Assembly (NCBI GenBank): GCA_035532215.1
Contig: DATKRK010000346.1
Coordinates: 1-27,691 of the forward strand
Source: JAICIG01 sp035532215
GTDB lineage: Bacteria > Planctomycetota > Planctomycetia > Pirellulales > JAICIG01
DNA length: 27,691 nt
Direction of reading: 5' to 3'
In this document: positions 1-7,194 of the stretch, piece by piece
Numbering within the stretch: position 1 is the first letter of the stretch
Layout: each line of letters opens with the position of its first letter
Made by a program: the position numbers and the translations under genes
Notes under the pieces: generated by a model
Seen by the model: the letters and a program-made list of their open reading frames with translations, nothing else
What the model was told of the DNA's origin: nothing
Database searches by the model: none

Positions 1-33
1 GAAACAATCACCCTTGACTGGTCCAACCATATC

Positions 34-115
34 AGGGAACGCCCTCCGTGGCAATCCGTGAGGCGGGAAAGACGGTGAACAACGGGTTCACGGAACGCCA
101 CGGAGGGCGTTCCCT
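34..115. repeat. Palindromic intergenic repeat, family A core
   Basis: Perfect 19-bp inverted arms lie at 34-52 and 97-115 (AGGGAACGCCCTCCGTGGC and its complement), with a smaller hairpin at 75-91 between them. The arm sequence is the same core as the larger elements at 3564-3714 and 11800-11949, but the interior and the outer ends differ. It could fold into a long RNA hairpin. The rest of 1-194 shows no gene. Confidence 0.8.
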
Positions 116-194
116 ACAGTATCGGAGCGTTTATCCTTGACAACCGTTCAAATGGTATCACTACCCTCCCGACTTCTTACTCCTCGCTCCCCCC

Positions 195-527
195 TTACAG
201 CCCATTCGCGCGCAAATAATTCTGGCACGAAACCAAACCGACGCTATCGATCGTGCGGCCGAAGTCGGGCTGCACGATGGCCCACAGCCGGGCGTGCGTG
301 TCCATCGAGGCGGTGTTGAAGCCGAAGGCGAAGCCTCGGGCGCGTGACAATCGCAGGCCGCGTTTGGCGGTGTAGACCGGCTCGGCGTCGAACGGCTCGT
401 CGTCCCATTCCTGCGGCCGCCAGGCGGCCGAGCCGCGCACGATGACCACCATCCAGCGCCTGAGACTGCGCTCGCGAAGCCCTTGCGATGCGCGTTTCCA
501 TGCTCGTGGGTGCAGCATTGCCATCAC
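195..527 (-). CDS. Hypothetical protein, 110 aa
   Basis: I do not recognise a family. The codons are strongly GC-ending on the minus strand (for example GAC GAC GAG CCG TTC GAC GCC GAG), which supports real coding. The preferred start is the ATG at 527, which overlaps the stop of a short upstream frame as TGATG, a typical translational-coupling arrangement. A longer frame reaches an ATG at 599 but adds an arginine-rich stretch without coding character. The protein has a basic, tryptophan-containing N-terminal half and a middle part with WDDEPFDAEPVY. No signal peptide or membrane segment is visible. It sits between repeats, with no functional neighbour. Confidence 0.6.
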   Translation of the reverse strand: MMAMLHPRAWKRASQGLRERSLRRWMVVIVRGSAAWRPQEWDDEPFDAEPVYTAKRGLRLSRARGFAFGFNTASMDTHARLWAIVQPDFGRTIDSVGLVSCQNYLRANGL

Positions 528-580
528 GTCACCTCCCGTCCTTCGGGTTCGCATTCGTCCGGCGAGAACGAATGGTCCAT
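524..580 (-). CDS. Possible 18-aa leader ORF coupled to the gene at 195-527
   Basis: The frame MDHSFSPDECEPEGREVT ends in a TGA that overlaps the downstream ATG (TGATG). A purine-rich GGGAAGG lies about 10 nt before its ATG. The same frame is open further upstream to 781, with a GGAGGG 8 nt before an ATG at 751, but codon use there is poor. It may be a leader peptide, the end of a decayed gene, or chance. Confidence 0.25.
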   Translation of the reverse strand: MDHSFSPDECEPEGREVT

Positions 581-864
581 GGTTGCGCCGCCTTCCCAAC
601 GGGATTCGAACGAGCCTTTGCCCCGGTAGTCAGGCTGCAGTTTTCCCCCCAATAAAACATCGAAAACGACGCGCGGTCTACGACATCGTCCGCCCATCGG
701 TTGGGATGGCGGCGCCGCGGCGCCAAAGCGCAAGCAGTCGAGAGCTAGCATGGATGTGCCCTCCGGAAGAGAAAAGACCAACGAGAAAAAACTGGTCTTC
801 GTGGCGCTCTTCCACGGCAGAGCGCGGCCGGCAGCCGCCAGGCTGACTTAGAGTGAAGTCGATG

Positions 865-892
865 GCGATAGTGTACTTGTGAACACTATCGC
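865..892. repeat. Perfect 10-bp hairpin in the 581-1131 gap
   Basis: GCGATAGTGT at 865-874 pairs perfectly with ACACTATCGC at 883-892 across an 8-nt loop. It could be an operator-like dyad or an RNA hairpin. There is no U-run, so it is not a classical terminator. Apart from this and the repeat at 954-1028 I see nothing in the gap between the small unknown gene and tatC. Confidence 0.5.
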
Positions 893-953
893 TAGCAAGC
901 GCCGCGGACCGCAAAATCTAGCGGTCGTAAGGCGCTGGCGCCGCGACGGCTAG

Positions 954-1028
954 CGGGTGGCTGGCGGCAGAGCGAAGCGATGCCCCAGAGAACTGGGGCT
1001 TCGCCAAGGCTCAGCCGCCAGCCACCCG
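954..1028 (-). repeat. Palindromic repeat family B, copy 1
   Basis: A 75-bp imperfect palindrome with 14-bp perfect outer arms (954-967 and 1015-1028, CGGGTGGCTGGCGG and its complement) and an inner GCCCCAG/CTGGGGC hairpin. The reverse complement is nearly identical to 3481-3555. It lies about 100 bp past the tatC stop, reading in the same direction as tatC. Confidence 0.8.
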
Positions 1029-1131
1029 GCCGTCAATGCGGGCGCGACGAAACGCGCCGCGCACGCGGTTTTATTCAGGAAGTAGAATCGCCCGTCTTCG
1101 GCGCCGCCGAGGAAGTTGGGAACGCGGCGTT

Positions 1132-2253
1132 TCAATCCTCGCTGGCGGCGGCGCGCGGCATCCATCGGCAAAGCAGCATCCCGCCGAAGTAGAGCACGGT
1201 CAGCGGGATCGCCATATAAAAGATGCTGATCGGATCGGCCGGCGTCAGGATGGCCGACAGGACGAAGATCACCAACACGGCGATCCGCCACTTTTCGATG
1301 TACGACTTCAAGCTGAAGACGCCGATCCGCTCCAGGAAGAGCATGACCAGCGGCAATTGGAAGCTGATGCCGAAGCCGAGCGGCAAGAAAAGCACGAAGC
1401 TCAGCCACTCGCTGATCCGTGGCTCGCTGTCGATTCCCAGGGAATTGTTGAAACTGAACAAGAACCTCAAGACCGGTTCGAAGACCAGCAAATAGGCGAT
1501 CGCCGCCCCGGACAAAAACAGTCCCACGCTGACCGGCAGAAAACGGTAAACGTACTTCTTTTCGTGAGGATACAACCCGGCCGCCACGAATGACCAGATT
1601 TGAAAGAAGACCCACGGGCTGGAAAGCACGATGCCCACGACGATCGAGGCCTTGAGCCAAATCGCAAATGGTTCCTGGACGCTTAACGCCGTGGGATGAA
1701 TCCGAGGGTCTTCTTCGACCGGGGTCCACAGGAAGATCGGCGTCAAGCTCGCTTTCGAGGCGATCACCCGAATGCGTTTTTTCGCCTTTTCGGCGTCGTC
1801 CGCCGCTTCGCCAGGCTCTTCGCCTTGAGGTTCGTTTACGGCCTCCTCGCGCGCCGGCAATTCAATGCCCTTCAGCGCCTCGGGTTCGGCTTGCTTCAGT
1901 TCGTGCCATGCCTGGCGGGGATGAATGTACTTGATTTCGAGAATGAAGTGATCTTCCTCGACGAGTCGTTTGACTTCGTGAACCGTGTAGAAAACTTCTT
2001 TGCCGCCTTGTTTGCGCTGTTCCGACCATTCGGTAAAGGTCTTGACCGACTTCGTTTCATAAAAGCCGCCCAGAGCTTTCACCAGCGGCCGCTGGATCAG
2101 CGCCACCACCCAATCGCCCACAAAGAAGCCGATCGCAACGCCAATCGCCAACCCGGCCACCGCCTTGAACAACGCCACGCGCAACTCTTCGAGGTGCTCC
2201 CCGAAGGTCATCGTGGTGTCTTGAAACAGATCTTCGTCGCGCTTGGCGGCCAT
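1132..2253 (-). CDS. tatC: Sec-independent (Tat) protein translocase TatC with enlarged first periplasmic loop
   Basis: TatC is the polytopic inner-membrane receptor that binds twin-arginine signal peptides and, with TatA/TatB partners, exports folded proteins. The protein (373 aa from ATG 2253) shows the family hallmarks: cytoplasmic FGEHLEELR (residues 18-25), a first membrane span at about 30-52, then SPWVFFQIWSFVAAGLYPHEKK (212-233), FGISFQLPLVMLF (294-306) and the last spans up to about 362. Typical TatC proteins are about 250 aa. The extra length is a charged, Glu/Lys-rich stretch at about residues 60-190, placed after span 1, which should be the first periplasmic loop. The start was chosen because the longer frame to 2421 adds non-homologous sequence and runs into the palindrome at 2410. 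No tatA gene is in the window. The neighbour manA is divergent. Confidence 0.93.
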   Translation of the reverse strand: MAAKRDEDLFQDTTMTFGEHLEELRVALFKAVAGLAIGVAIGFFVGDWVVALIQRPLVKALGGFYETKSVKTFTEWSEQRKQGGKEVFYTVHEVKRLVEEDHFILEIKYIHPRQAWHELKQAEPEALKGIELPAREEAVNEPQGEEPGEAADDAEKAKKRIRVIASKASLTPIFLWTPVEEDPRIHPTALSVQEPFAIWLKASIVVGIVLSSPWVFFQIWSFVAAGLYPHEKKYVYRFLPVSVGLFLSGAAIAYLLVFEPVLRFLFSFNNSLGIDSEPRISEWLSFVLFLPLGFGISFQLPLVMLFLERIGVFSLKSYIEKWRIAVLVIFVLSAILTPADPISIFYMAIPLTVLYFGGMLLCRWMPRAAASED

Positions 2254-2409
2254 GAGCGGGGGGACGGAGTGAAGAGAGATTATTAAGGCGGGACCAGGTT
2301 CGGCGGGCCTAAGTGATTCGATCATAACAAGGCCCCCCGCACGCGGCAACCGAAGCCGAGCTTTGCAAAATCGACCGAATTCGCCATCATGGCGGCGTGC
2401 CAGACGCAG

Positions 2410-2460
2410 TAGACGCGGCATCCTGCCGCGTTGGCGAAAGCGGCAGGGATGCCGCTTCTA
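2410..2460. repeat. REP-like palindrome family C, copy 1
   Basis: Arms at 2410-2429 and 2440-2460 (core GCGGCATCC...GCCGC) are complementary apart from one mismatch and a one-base gap, around a 10-nt loop. It is related to the element at 4775-4828. It lies immediately before the manA ribosome-binding site, inside the mRNA leader if transcription begins upstream. Confidence 0.75.
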
Positions 2461-2464
2461 CCGC

Positions 2465-2471
2465 AAAGGAG
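2465..2471 (+). promoter_or_regulatory. Ribosome-binding site that sets the TTG start of manA
   Basis: AAAGGAG lies 8 nt before the TTG at 2480. No in-frame ATG is placed behind a comparable site, and the frame upstream of 2480 is the palindromic repeat, so this site decides the start. Confidence 0.75.
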
Positions 2472-2479
2472 CCTCAAGC

Positions 2480-3454
2480 TTGACGCCGCCCCTTTATCCG
2501 CTGCGATTCGAACCGATTCTCAAACGCTATCTGTGGGGCGGGCGCCGGTTGCACACCGAGTTGGCCAAGCCGCTGGGCGAAGGCGACGATTATGCCGAAA
2601 GTTGGGAGGTTTGCGATCGCGGCGCCGATCGGAGCCTCGTGGCCGCCGGGCCTTTGGCCGGTCGCACGCTGGGCGAACTGGTCGCCGAGCGAGGAGCGGA
2701 GTTGCTCGGCCGGCATGCGCCGCAGCCGCGGTTTCCCTTGTTGTTCAAGTTTCTCGACGCTCAGAAAACGCTCTCGGTGCAAGTCCACCCGGACGACCAT
2801 CGCGCGGCTCGGCTCAGCACGCCCGACTTGGGCAAAACCGAGGCCTGGGTGATTCTGGCGGCCGAACCGGGCAGCCTGATCTACGCGGGCCTGAAGCGCG
2901 GCTTCGACCGCCCGGCTCTGGAGCGCGAGTTGGCCTGCGGCGTCTGCGAGTTGTGCTTGCACTGCTTCGAGCCGCGGCCGGGCGATTGCGTGTTCCTGCC
3001 GGCCGGCGTGGTACACGCGATCGGCGCCGGGCTGCTCGTAGCCGAAATTCAGCAGGCCAGCGACACGACGTATCGTTTGTTCGATTGGAATCGCGTCGGC
3101 GCCGACGGCAAGCCGCGAGATCTGCACCTCGACGAGGCGCTGGAGGCGATCGATTACGAGTACGGCCCGGCCGGGCCGCAATGGCCTGAGCCGACCGAAC
3201 GGCCGTTCGTCAGCCGGCTGGTAAGTTGCGACAAGTTCGTGCTCGACCGCTGGCAATTGGACCAGCCCCAAACGGCGGGCGGCGACGAGCGGTGCCATCT
3301 GATCGCCGTGCTTTCCGGCGCGGCGCTGGTCGATGGCGACCCGGAAGGCAAGCCGTTGCCGGCGGGGGCGACCGTGCTGCTTCCGGCGGCGCTCGGCGCC
3401 GTCAAGTTGACGCCCTCGGCGAATGCCGTTTTGCTCGACGCCTATCTTCCCTAG
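2480..3454 (+). CDS. manA: Class I mannose-6-phosphate isomerase
   Basis: Zn-dependent cytosolic enzyme interconverting mannose-6-phosphate and fructose-6-phosphate, feeding GDP-mannose and glycan synthesis or mannose catabolism. The protein is 324 aa from the TTG start, like the shorter bacterial members. Family signatures are YLWGGRRL near residue 17, ESWEV (40-44), LDAQKTLSVQVHPDD (92-106) holding metal ligands Q101 and H103, the KTEAW segment with E121, and the PAGVVHAIG segment with H179. EIQQASDTTYRLFDW follows, as in ManA. The C-terminal cupin half is present and the gene looks intact. It is divergent from tatC and followed by repeats, so it is probably transcribed alone. Phosphomannose isomerase is clearly favoured over other cupins by the full set of motifs. 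Confidence 0.93.
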   Translation: MTPPLYPLRFEPILKRYLWGGRRLHTELAKPLGEGDDYAESWEVCDRGADRSLVAAGPLAGRTLGELVAERGAELLGRHAPQPRFPLLFKFLDAQKTLSVQVHPDDHRAARLSTPDLGKTEAWVILAAEPGSLIYAGLKRGFDRPALERELACGVCELCLHCFEPRPGDCVFLPAGVVHAIGAGLLVAEIQQASDTTYRLFDWNRVGADGKPRDLHLDEALEAIDYEYGPAGPQWPEPTERPFVSRLVSCDKFVLDRWQLDQPQTAGGDERCHLIAVLSGAALVDGDPEGKPLPAGATVLLPAALGAVKLTPSANAVLLDAYLP

Positions 3455-3480
3455 TGTCCCTTCAAAGCTGACCTGACCGT

Positions 3481-3555
3481 CGGGTGGCTGGTGGCTGAGC
3501 CTGGGCGAAGCCCCAGTTCGCTGGGGCATCGCTTCGCTCTGCCGCCAGCCACCCC
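3481..3555 (+). repeat. Palindromic repeat family B, copy 2
   Basis: A 75-bp element that matches the reverse complement of 954-1028 at all but a few positions, with outer arms CGGGTGGCTGG and CCAGCCACCC and an inner CCCCAG/CTGGGG hairpin. It begins 26 bp after the manA stop, in the same orientation relative to its upstream gene as copy 1 is to tatC. Confidence 0.8.
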
Positions 3556-3563
3556 CGCCGCCC

Positions 3564-3714
3564 GGGCGTAAGAACGGGTTCGCGCGGTTGATACTTTAGG
3601 GAACGCCCTCCGCGGCGTTCCGCGATAGCGCGAATCGGCGCGATTCCCGCGCTTCACGGCACGTCACGGAGGGCATGCCCTACAGGCTTTTGCCGCGAAC
3701 GTCTACTTACGCCC
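3564..3714 (+). repeat. About 150-bp MITE-like element, family A, copy 2
   Basis: The element opens with GGGCGTAAG and closes with CTACTTACGCCC, so it has short terminal inverted repeats. Inside is an imperfect palindrome with arms at 3597-3617 and 3662-3682 carrying the CGCCCTCCG core, around a central GCGCGAATCGGCGCGATT. The whole unit is a direct copy of 11800-11949 with scattered differences. No ORF lies inside. Confidence 0.8.
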
Positions 3715-3812
3715 AGGCAGCCCCACGACAGCCAAACTCGCCTTCTGCCCAAGGGCGGCTTTCCCTACACTAGGCCGGCTTTCGAAAACTTCGGACACGC
3801 GGAAACGAAACC

Positions 3813-4115
3813 GTGCGGCGTTTACGATTGACTGTGCTCGGGGGATTATCCGCTGCAATGGCTCTCGGCTGCGCGCGCGATCCGTCGCTGCGCGACAAGC
3901 TATTGCACCCCGGCCCGTCGCAATATCAGCGCCAACGGGCCGAAAAGTACGATCCGTACAACCAAATCCCGATTGGTCCGCGCGACGATACCAGCCGTCC
4001 GCTCGACTATCAGCGACCGAATCCCGAGGCGGCCCAAGGCCGCTGGGACAATTGGGGCTGGCCGCGTTTCGGTCACGATCCGCCGCCCATCCAAGCAACT
4101 CCCACCATCCGCTGA
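3813..4115 (+). CDS. Small lipoprotein, paralogue 1 (100 aa)
   Basis: I do not recognise a named family. A GTG start gives MRRLRLTVLGGLSAAMALGC, a short basic start, a hydrophobic stretch and an ALGC lipobox with Cys20, so it is probably exported and lipid-anchored. The mature part is hydrophilic and contains QYQRQRAEKYDPYN, IPIGPRDDTSRPLDYQ and PEAAQGRWDNWGWPRFGH. The neighbour at 4397-4666 repeats the same blocks nearly word for word, which argues strongly that both are real genes under purifying selection. The ribosome-binding site is weak (GGAAA about 9 nt upstream). The last dozen residues, a Pro/Thr-rich tail, are unique to this copy. The function is unknown. Confidence 0.8.
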   Translation: MRRLRLTVLGGLSAAMALGCARDPSLRDKLLHPGPSQYQRQRAEKYDPYNQIPIGPRDDTSRPLDYQRPNPEAAQGRWDNWGWPRFGHDPPPIQATPTIR

Positions 4116-4396
4116 GGCTCCGTGTCGCGGCCAAGCCGAACGACCGCGACGTTTTCGCGTCGGTACAGCCGGCGCCATCGTCGCAGGCGGCCGCGACTCA
4201 ATGGAAGTAATTGCCTAACAGTTACTTGCGACACGGTATGCCATAGTCCTGGCTCAAGCCGGCGCGCAGCCGCTGACGATGGATCTGCTAGCGGAACGCT
4301 GCGGAGCGCCTCATCTTCCGTTGCGATTTGCCGCCAGGCGGCCCCGGCGGCCACAGGCCGGGGTTTCGAAACAACGGACCATCGGGGAGGCAAGTC

Positions 4397-4666
4397 GTGC
4401 GCCGCTTCCAACTGCTCGTGCTGGCGGGAATTACCGTTGCGGTCGCTGCGGGCTGTGCCGGCGAGCGACCTGTGATGCAAAAGCTATTTCGTCCGGGTCC
4501 GACGAATTATCAGCGTCAGAAAGCCGAACGATTCGACCCCTATAACGAAATCCCGATTGGTCCGCGCGACGACACCAGCCGCCCGCTCGACTATCAGCAT
4601 CCCATCCCCGAAGCGGCTCAAGGTCGCTGGAATGAATGGGGTTGGCCGCGATTCGGCCATCCGTAA
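4397..4666 (+). CDS. Small lipoprotein, paralogue 2 (89 aa)
   Basis: Tandem paralogue of the preceding gene. The start chosen is GTG 4397, because GGGGAGG ends 6 nt before it and the N-terminus then reads VRRFQLLVLAGITVAVAAGC, a lipoprotein signal with an AAGC lipobox. The mature protein aligns with its neighbour through NYQRQKAERFDPYNEIPIGP, RDDTSRPLDYQ and PEAAQGRWNEWGWPRFGH, and ends right after that block. An upstream in-frame extension to 4328 is not needed. The 281-bp gap between the copies shows no gene. The function is unknown; the conserved Trp/Gly/Pro-rich C-terminus could be an interaction motif (inference). Confidence 0.82.
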   Translation: MRRFQLLVLAGITVAVAAGCAGERPVMQKLFRPGPTNYQRQKAERFDPYNEIPIGPRDDTSRPLDYQHPIPEAAQGRWNEWGWPRFGHP

Positions 4667-4760
4667 GGCCCCTTGCCGGTTTGGGAATCGCCAAACTCTC
4701 CTGCCCCTCCGTCGACCAGCCAGGCTGTTTTGTCACGAGGGGGCAAGCATTCTCAAGAAT

Positions 4761-4842
4761 CATTACGTTTTTGCAGTAGAAGCGGCATCCTTGCCGCTTT
4801 TACGCATGCGGCAAGGATGCCGCATCTACATTACGTTTTTGC
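4761..4842. repeat. REP-like palindrome family C, copy 2, flanked by 14-bp direct repeats
   Basis: Palindromic arms at 4777-4797 and 4808-4828 match at 20 of 21 positions (core AAGCGGCATCCTTGCCGC). The palindrome, with the two bases before it, lies between two identical copies of CATTACGTTTTTGC, at 4761-4774 and 4829-4842. That layout looks like a 54-bp insertion with a target-site duplication. Confidence 0.8.
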
Positions 4843-4870
4843 CATCTTTGCGCACTCGCCCCTTTGTCCG

Positions 4871-4899
4871 TTGCGAAACGCGGTGGGGCGAACTATGCT
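4871..4899 (+). promoter_or_regulatory. Candidate promoter upstream of the DUF1559 gene
   Basis: TTGCGA (4871-4876) and TATGCT (4894-4899) are 17 bp apart; each matches the housekeeping consensus at 4 of 6 positions. The leader would be about 310 nt. The remaining part of the 549-bp gap (4900-5215) holds nothing else I can identify. Confidence 0.3.
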
Positions 4900-5215
4900 G
4901 ACGATTAAGTGGCGGAAACCATGCGTCTTGTATTGCATCGAGCGCCGTGAGGCCGGTTCGTCCGTTTGACGAGTTTCACGACCGTTTAACGCGTTTTACG
5001 AACTGTCGAGCGCCGAAGCATCGAATGTTGCCGCAGTTCCGCCGCTTTAAGGAACAGCGGAATCTCTCCTGGGGAAGCATTTTCCAAAGGCGTCCCCGAG
5101 CGCGCATCCCGCCCCGTACGAGTCCCGCCTGAACGCAACTTAGGTTTTTGCATCTCGACGCGCCGCGAGCGGCTCGCAGTGTCGTCGTAATTGCCGTATT
5201 TCGCAGAGGATTTCT

Positions 5216-6313
5216 ATGCTTTTTGCACGTTCCCAACGAACGAAACAGGGGTTCACGCTGGTCGAACTGTTGGTGGTGATCGCGATTATCGGCATTCTCA
5301 TCGCGCTGTTGTTGCCGGCGGTGCAGGCGGCGCGTGAAGCGGCACGGCGCTCGCAATGCACGAATAACCTCAAGCAACTGGGCGTGGCCTTACAGAACTA
5401 CCACGACATTTTTCGCTCGCTTCCCACGCGGCAAGGCGGAACAAGTTGCACCGCGCCGTACATGAACGGCAATTGCACGCGTGCCAGCGGGTTTATCGCG
5501 CTGTTGCCGTTCGTCGAGCAGCAAGCGGCCTACGACAGGATCAAGGTGGGGGGCGCCGGAGCGGCGCCGTTGGGGCCCGCCACGAATATCCTCTGGATCG
5601 GTTGGCAAGTGCAAACGCCTGGCTATCTCTGCCCGTCGGATACGCGTGCGGAACCGCAACCGATCGCCAACAGCCAATTCGGCGAAAACAACTACGCCTT
5701 TAGTCAAGGCGACACGATCACGCAGAACGGCATGTCGACGGATAACCGCGGCTTGTTTCCCTTCATGCAAACCGTTACTTTTTCGCGGATCACCGACGGG
5801 CTGAGCAATACGATCGCCATGAGCGAGCGGTTGCGCGTCAACTTCGGGTTCGGCAGTTCGCCCAATGGCAGCGTTAAATACGGCGCCGCGACGCCGGGGT
5901 TTATCACCGGCACGTTTCCGCAGGCCAATCCCGGCCAATGCCTGGCGGTCGCCAACGGGGCTTATTACAGCAATCCCTCGCAAGTCAACGGCTTGTTCGG
6001 CACGATGTGGTGCGACGGGCCGGTGCGCCGTTGCGGTTTCACGACCGTACTGCCGCCGAATTCGCCGTCCTGCGTCAGCTCGGACAATAACGGCAACTAC
6101 AGCGGATCAGGGATTATTTCTCCGACCAGCAACCACCCCGCCGGCGTCAACGGGATGATGGCCGACGGTTCGGTGCGATTCGTCAACGAGTCGATCAATT
6201 CGGGCAATCTCAGTTGGCAAGAAGTCGCCGGCGGTCCGAGCCCGTACGGCGTGTGGGGGGCGATGGGCTCCAAAGCCGGCGGCGAGGGCGGCCAATTTAT
6301 GTCGACGAAGTAG
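5216..6313 (+). CDS. DUF1559 family protein with type IV pilin-like N-terminus
   Basis: Member of the large planctomycete DUF1559 family (also called prepilin-type N-terminal cleavage/methylation domain proteins). The N-terminus reads KQGFTLVELLVVIAIIGIL, with a cleavage site after Gly12, Glu at mature position 5 and a hydrophobic helix continuing to about residue 34, as in pseudopilins. AREAARRSQCTNNLKQLGVALQNYHD follows, the family signature. The C-terminal H-x9-DG motif is seen as HPAGVNGMMADGSVRF. The protein is 365 aa, a normal length. The start has AGAGGA 5 nt upstream. It is probably exported and assembled into, or anchored like, a pseudopilus; the precise role is unknown. The lipoprotein gene at 6444 follows in the same direction, a recurrent planctomycete pairing. 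Confidence 0.92.
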   Translation: MLFARSQRTKQGFTLVELLVVIAIIGILIALLLPAVQAAREAARRSQCTNNLKQLGVALQNYHDIFRSLPTRQGGTSCTAPYMNGNCTRASGFIALLPFVEQQAAYDRIKVGGAGAAPLGPATNILWIGWQVQTPGYLCPSDTRAEPQPIANSQFGENNYAFSQGDTITQNGMSTDNRGLFPFMQTVTFSRITDGLSNTIAMSERLRVNFGFGSSPNGSVKYGAATPGFITGTFPQANPGQCLAVANGAYYSNPSQVNGLFGTMWCDGPVRRCGFTTVLPPNSPSCVSSDNNGNYSGSGIISPTSNHPAGVNGMMADGSVRFVNESINSGNLSWQEVAGGPSPYGVWGAMGSKAGGEGGQFMSTK

Positions 6314-6443
6314 CGCGGCTCAAGTCGCGAGCGGTCAAAAGGCGGCGGCGTTGTGCTGCCGCTCGCATGGCGCCGCGGGGCTGAAGGCTTGCCGTTCGTC
6401 GCCGACCGGCGGCCAGCGGGATCCTGTTCGTGCAGAGGGTGAA

Positions 6444-6938
6444 ATGAAAGAGCATCGTATGGGCCGGTCGTCGTTGCGACGGGCATGTTTGTTGTTTGGC
6501 TGCGCCGGCGCGCTGGCGCTGGGCTGCTCCAAGGGAAAAGTCGTCGACGGACCGCCGGGCAAAGCGGTTTCAGGAATCGTCCGCTATCAAGGCCAGCCGG
6601 TCGCCGAGGCGATCGTGACGTTCATGTCGCCGAGCCATACCGCTTATGGATCGACCGACAACGAGGGACATTTCAAACTGAGCTCGCCGGGTCGCGGGGA
6701 GAACGTTCCTTTCGACCATTACCAGGTGACCGTGAGCAAAGTGGCGGCGGCGCCGACGACGGAACTGACGGAAGAGCAAAAGCATACGCCCCCCGATCCG
6801 AAGTCGCTTCGTTCCCAGCAGGTCGCCCCGCCGCAGGATCTCTTGCCGGCGAAGTACAAAGCCGCCGAGTCCTCCGAACTTTCGGCCGATGTGGCGGCCG
6901 ACGGTCCGGAAGAATTCACGTTTGAGCTGGCCGACTGA
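6444..6938 (+). CDS. Lipoprotein with carboxypeptidase regulatory-like fold
   Basis: 164-aa protein starting at ATG 6444, with AGAGGG just upstream. The signal peptide ends in a LALGC lipobox (Cys28), so it is predicted to be a lipoprotein. Residues about 40-95 (SGIVRYQGQPVAEAIVTFMS, then STDNEGHFKLSS) resemble the transthyretin-like or carboxypeptidase-regulatory beta-sandwich common in planctomycete lipoproteins. The C-terminal part is Pro/Ala/Glu-rich with LLPAKYKAAESSELSADV. It lies 130 bp after the DUF1559 gene and is probably co-transcribed. In planctomycetes the two types often occur together, suggesting a shared surface structure (inference). Confidence 0.85.
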   Translation: MKEHRMGRSSLRRACLLFGCAGALALGCSKGKVVDGPPGKAVSGIVRYQGQPVAEAIVTFMSPSHTAYGSTDNEGHFKLSSPGRGENVPFDHYQVTVSKVAAAPTTELTEEQKHTPPDPKSLRSQQVAPPQDLLPAKYKAAESSELSADVAADGPEEFTFELAD

Positions 6939-6982
6939 GCGCGACTGTTTGCAATTTACACAAGGTCAACTGCGGCAACAGT

Positions 6983-7010
6983 TTGCGATTAATGGAAAAA
7001 TCCGTATTGT
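6983..7010 (+). promoter_or_regulatory. Candidate promoter in an AT-rich patch before the 81-aa gene
   Basis: TTGCGA (6983-6988) and TATTGT (7005-7010) are separated by 16 bp inside a locally AT-rich stretch (about 6950-7100) that stands out from the GC-rich surroundings. The matches are moderate only. Confidence 0.25.
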
Positions 7011-7194
7011 GACGATTTGTACAGTATGCTAGTTTGCTTTTGGATTGCGCGCGCGTGCATTTTGAACCATTTCGACTAAAAACCGCAGTCTTATTTGGTA
7101 AAGGTTGTGCGTCGCGGCTCACAATTCGCAGGTTTATTCTACGGAGTCGGGTGCGTGGATGAAAATCGGCGAACCAGCGCGAAGGAAGAGACGC

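Noticed and set aside
2474..3529. 351-aa open frame opposite manA
   Set aside because: Antisense to a gene with complete ManA motifs; composition is low-complexity Arg/Gln/Ala, typical of a shadow frame.
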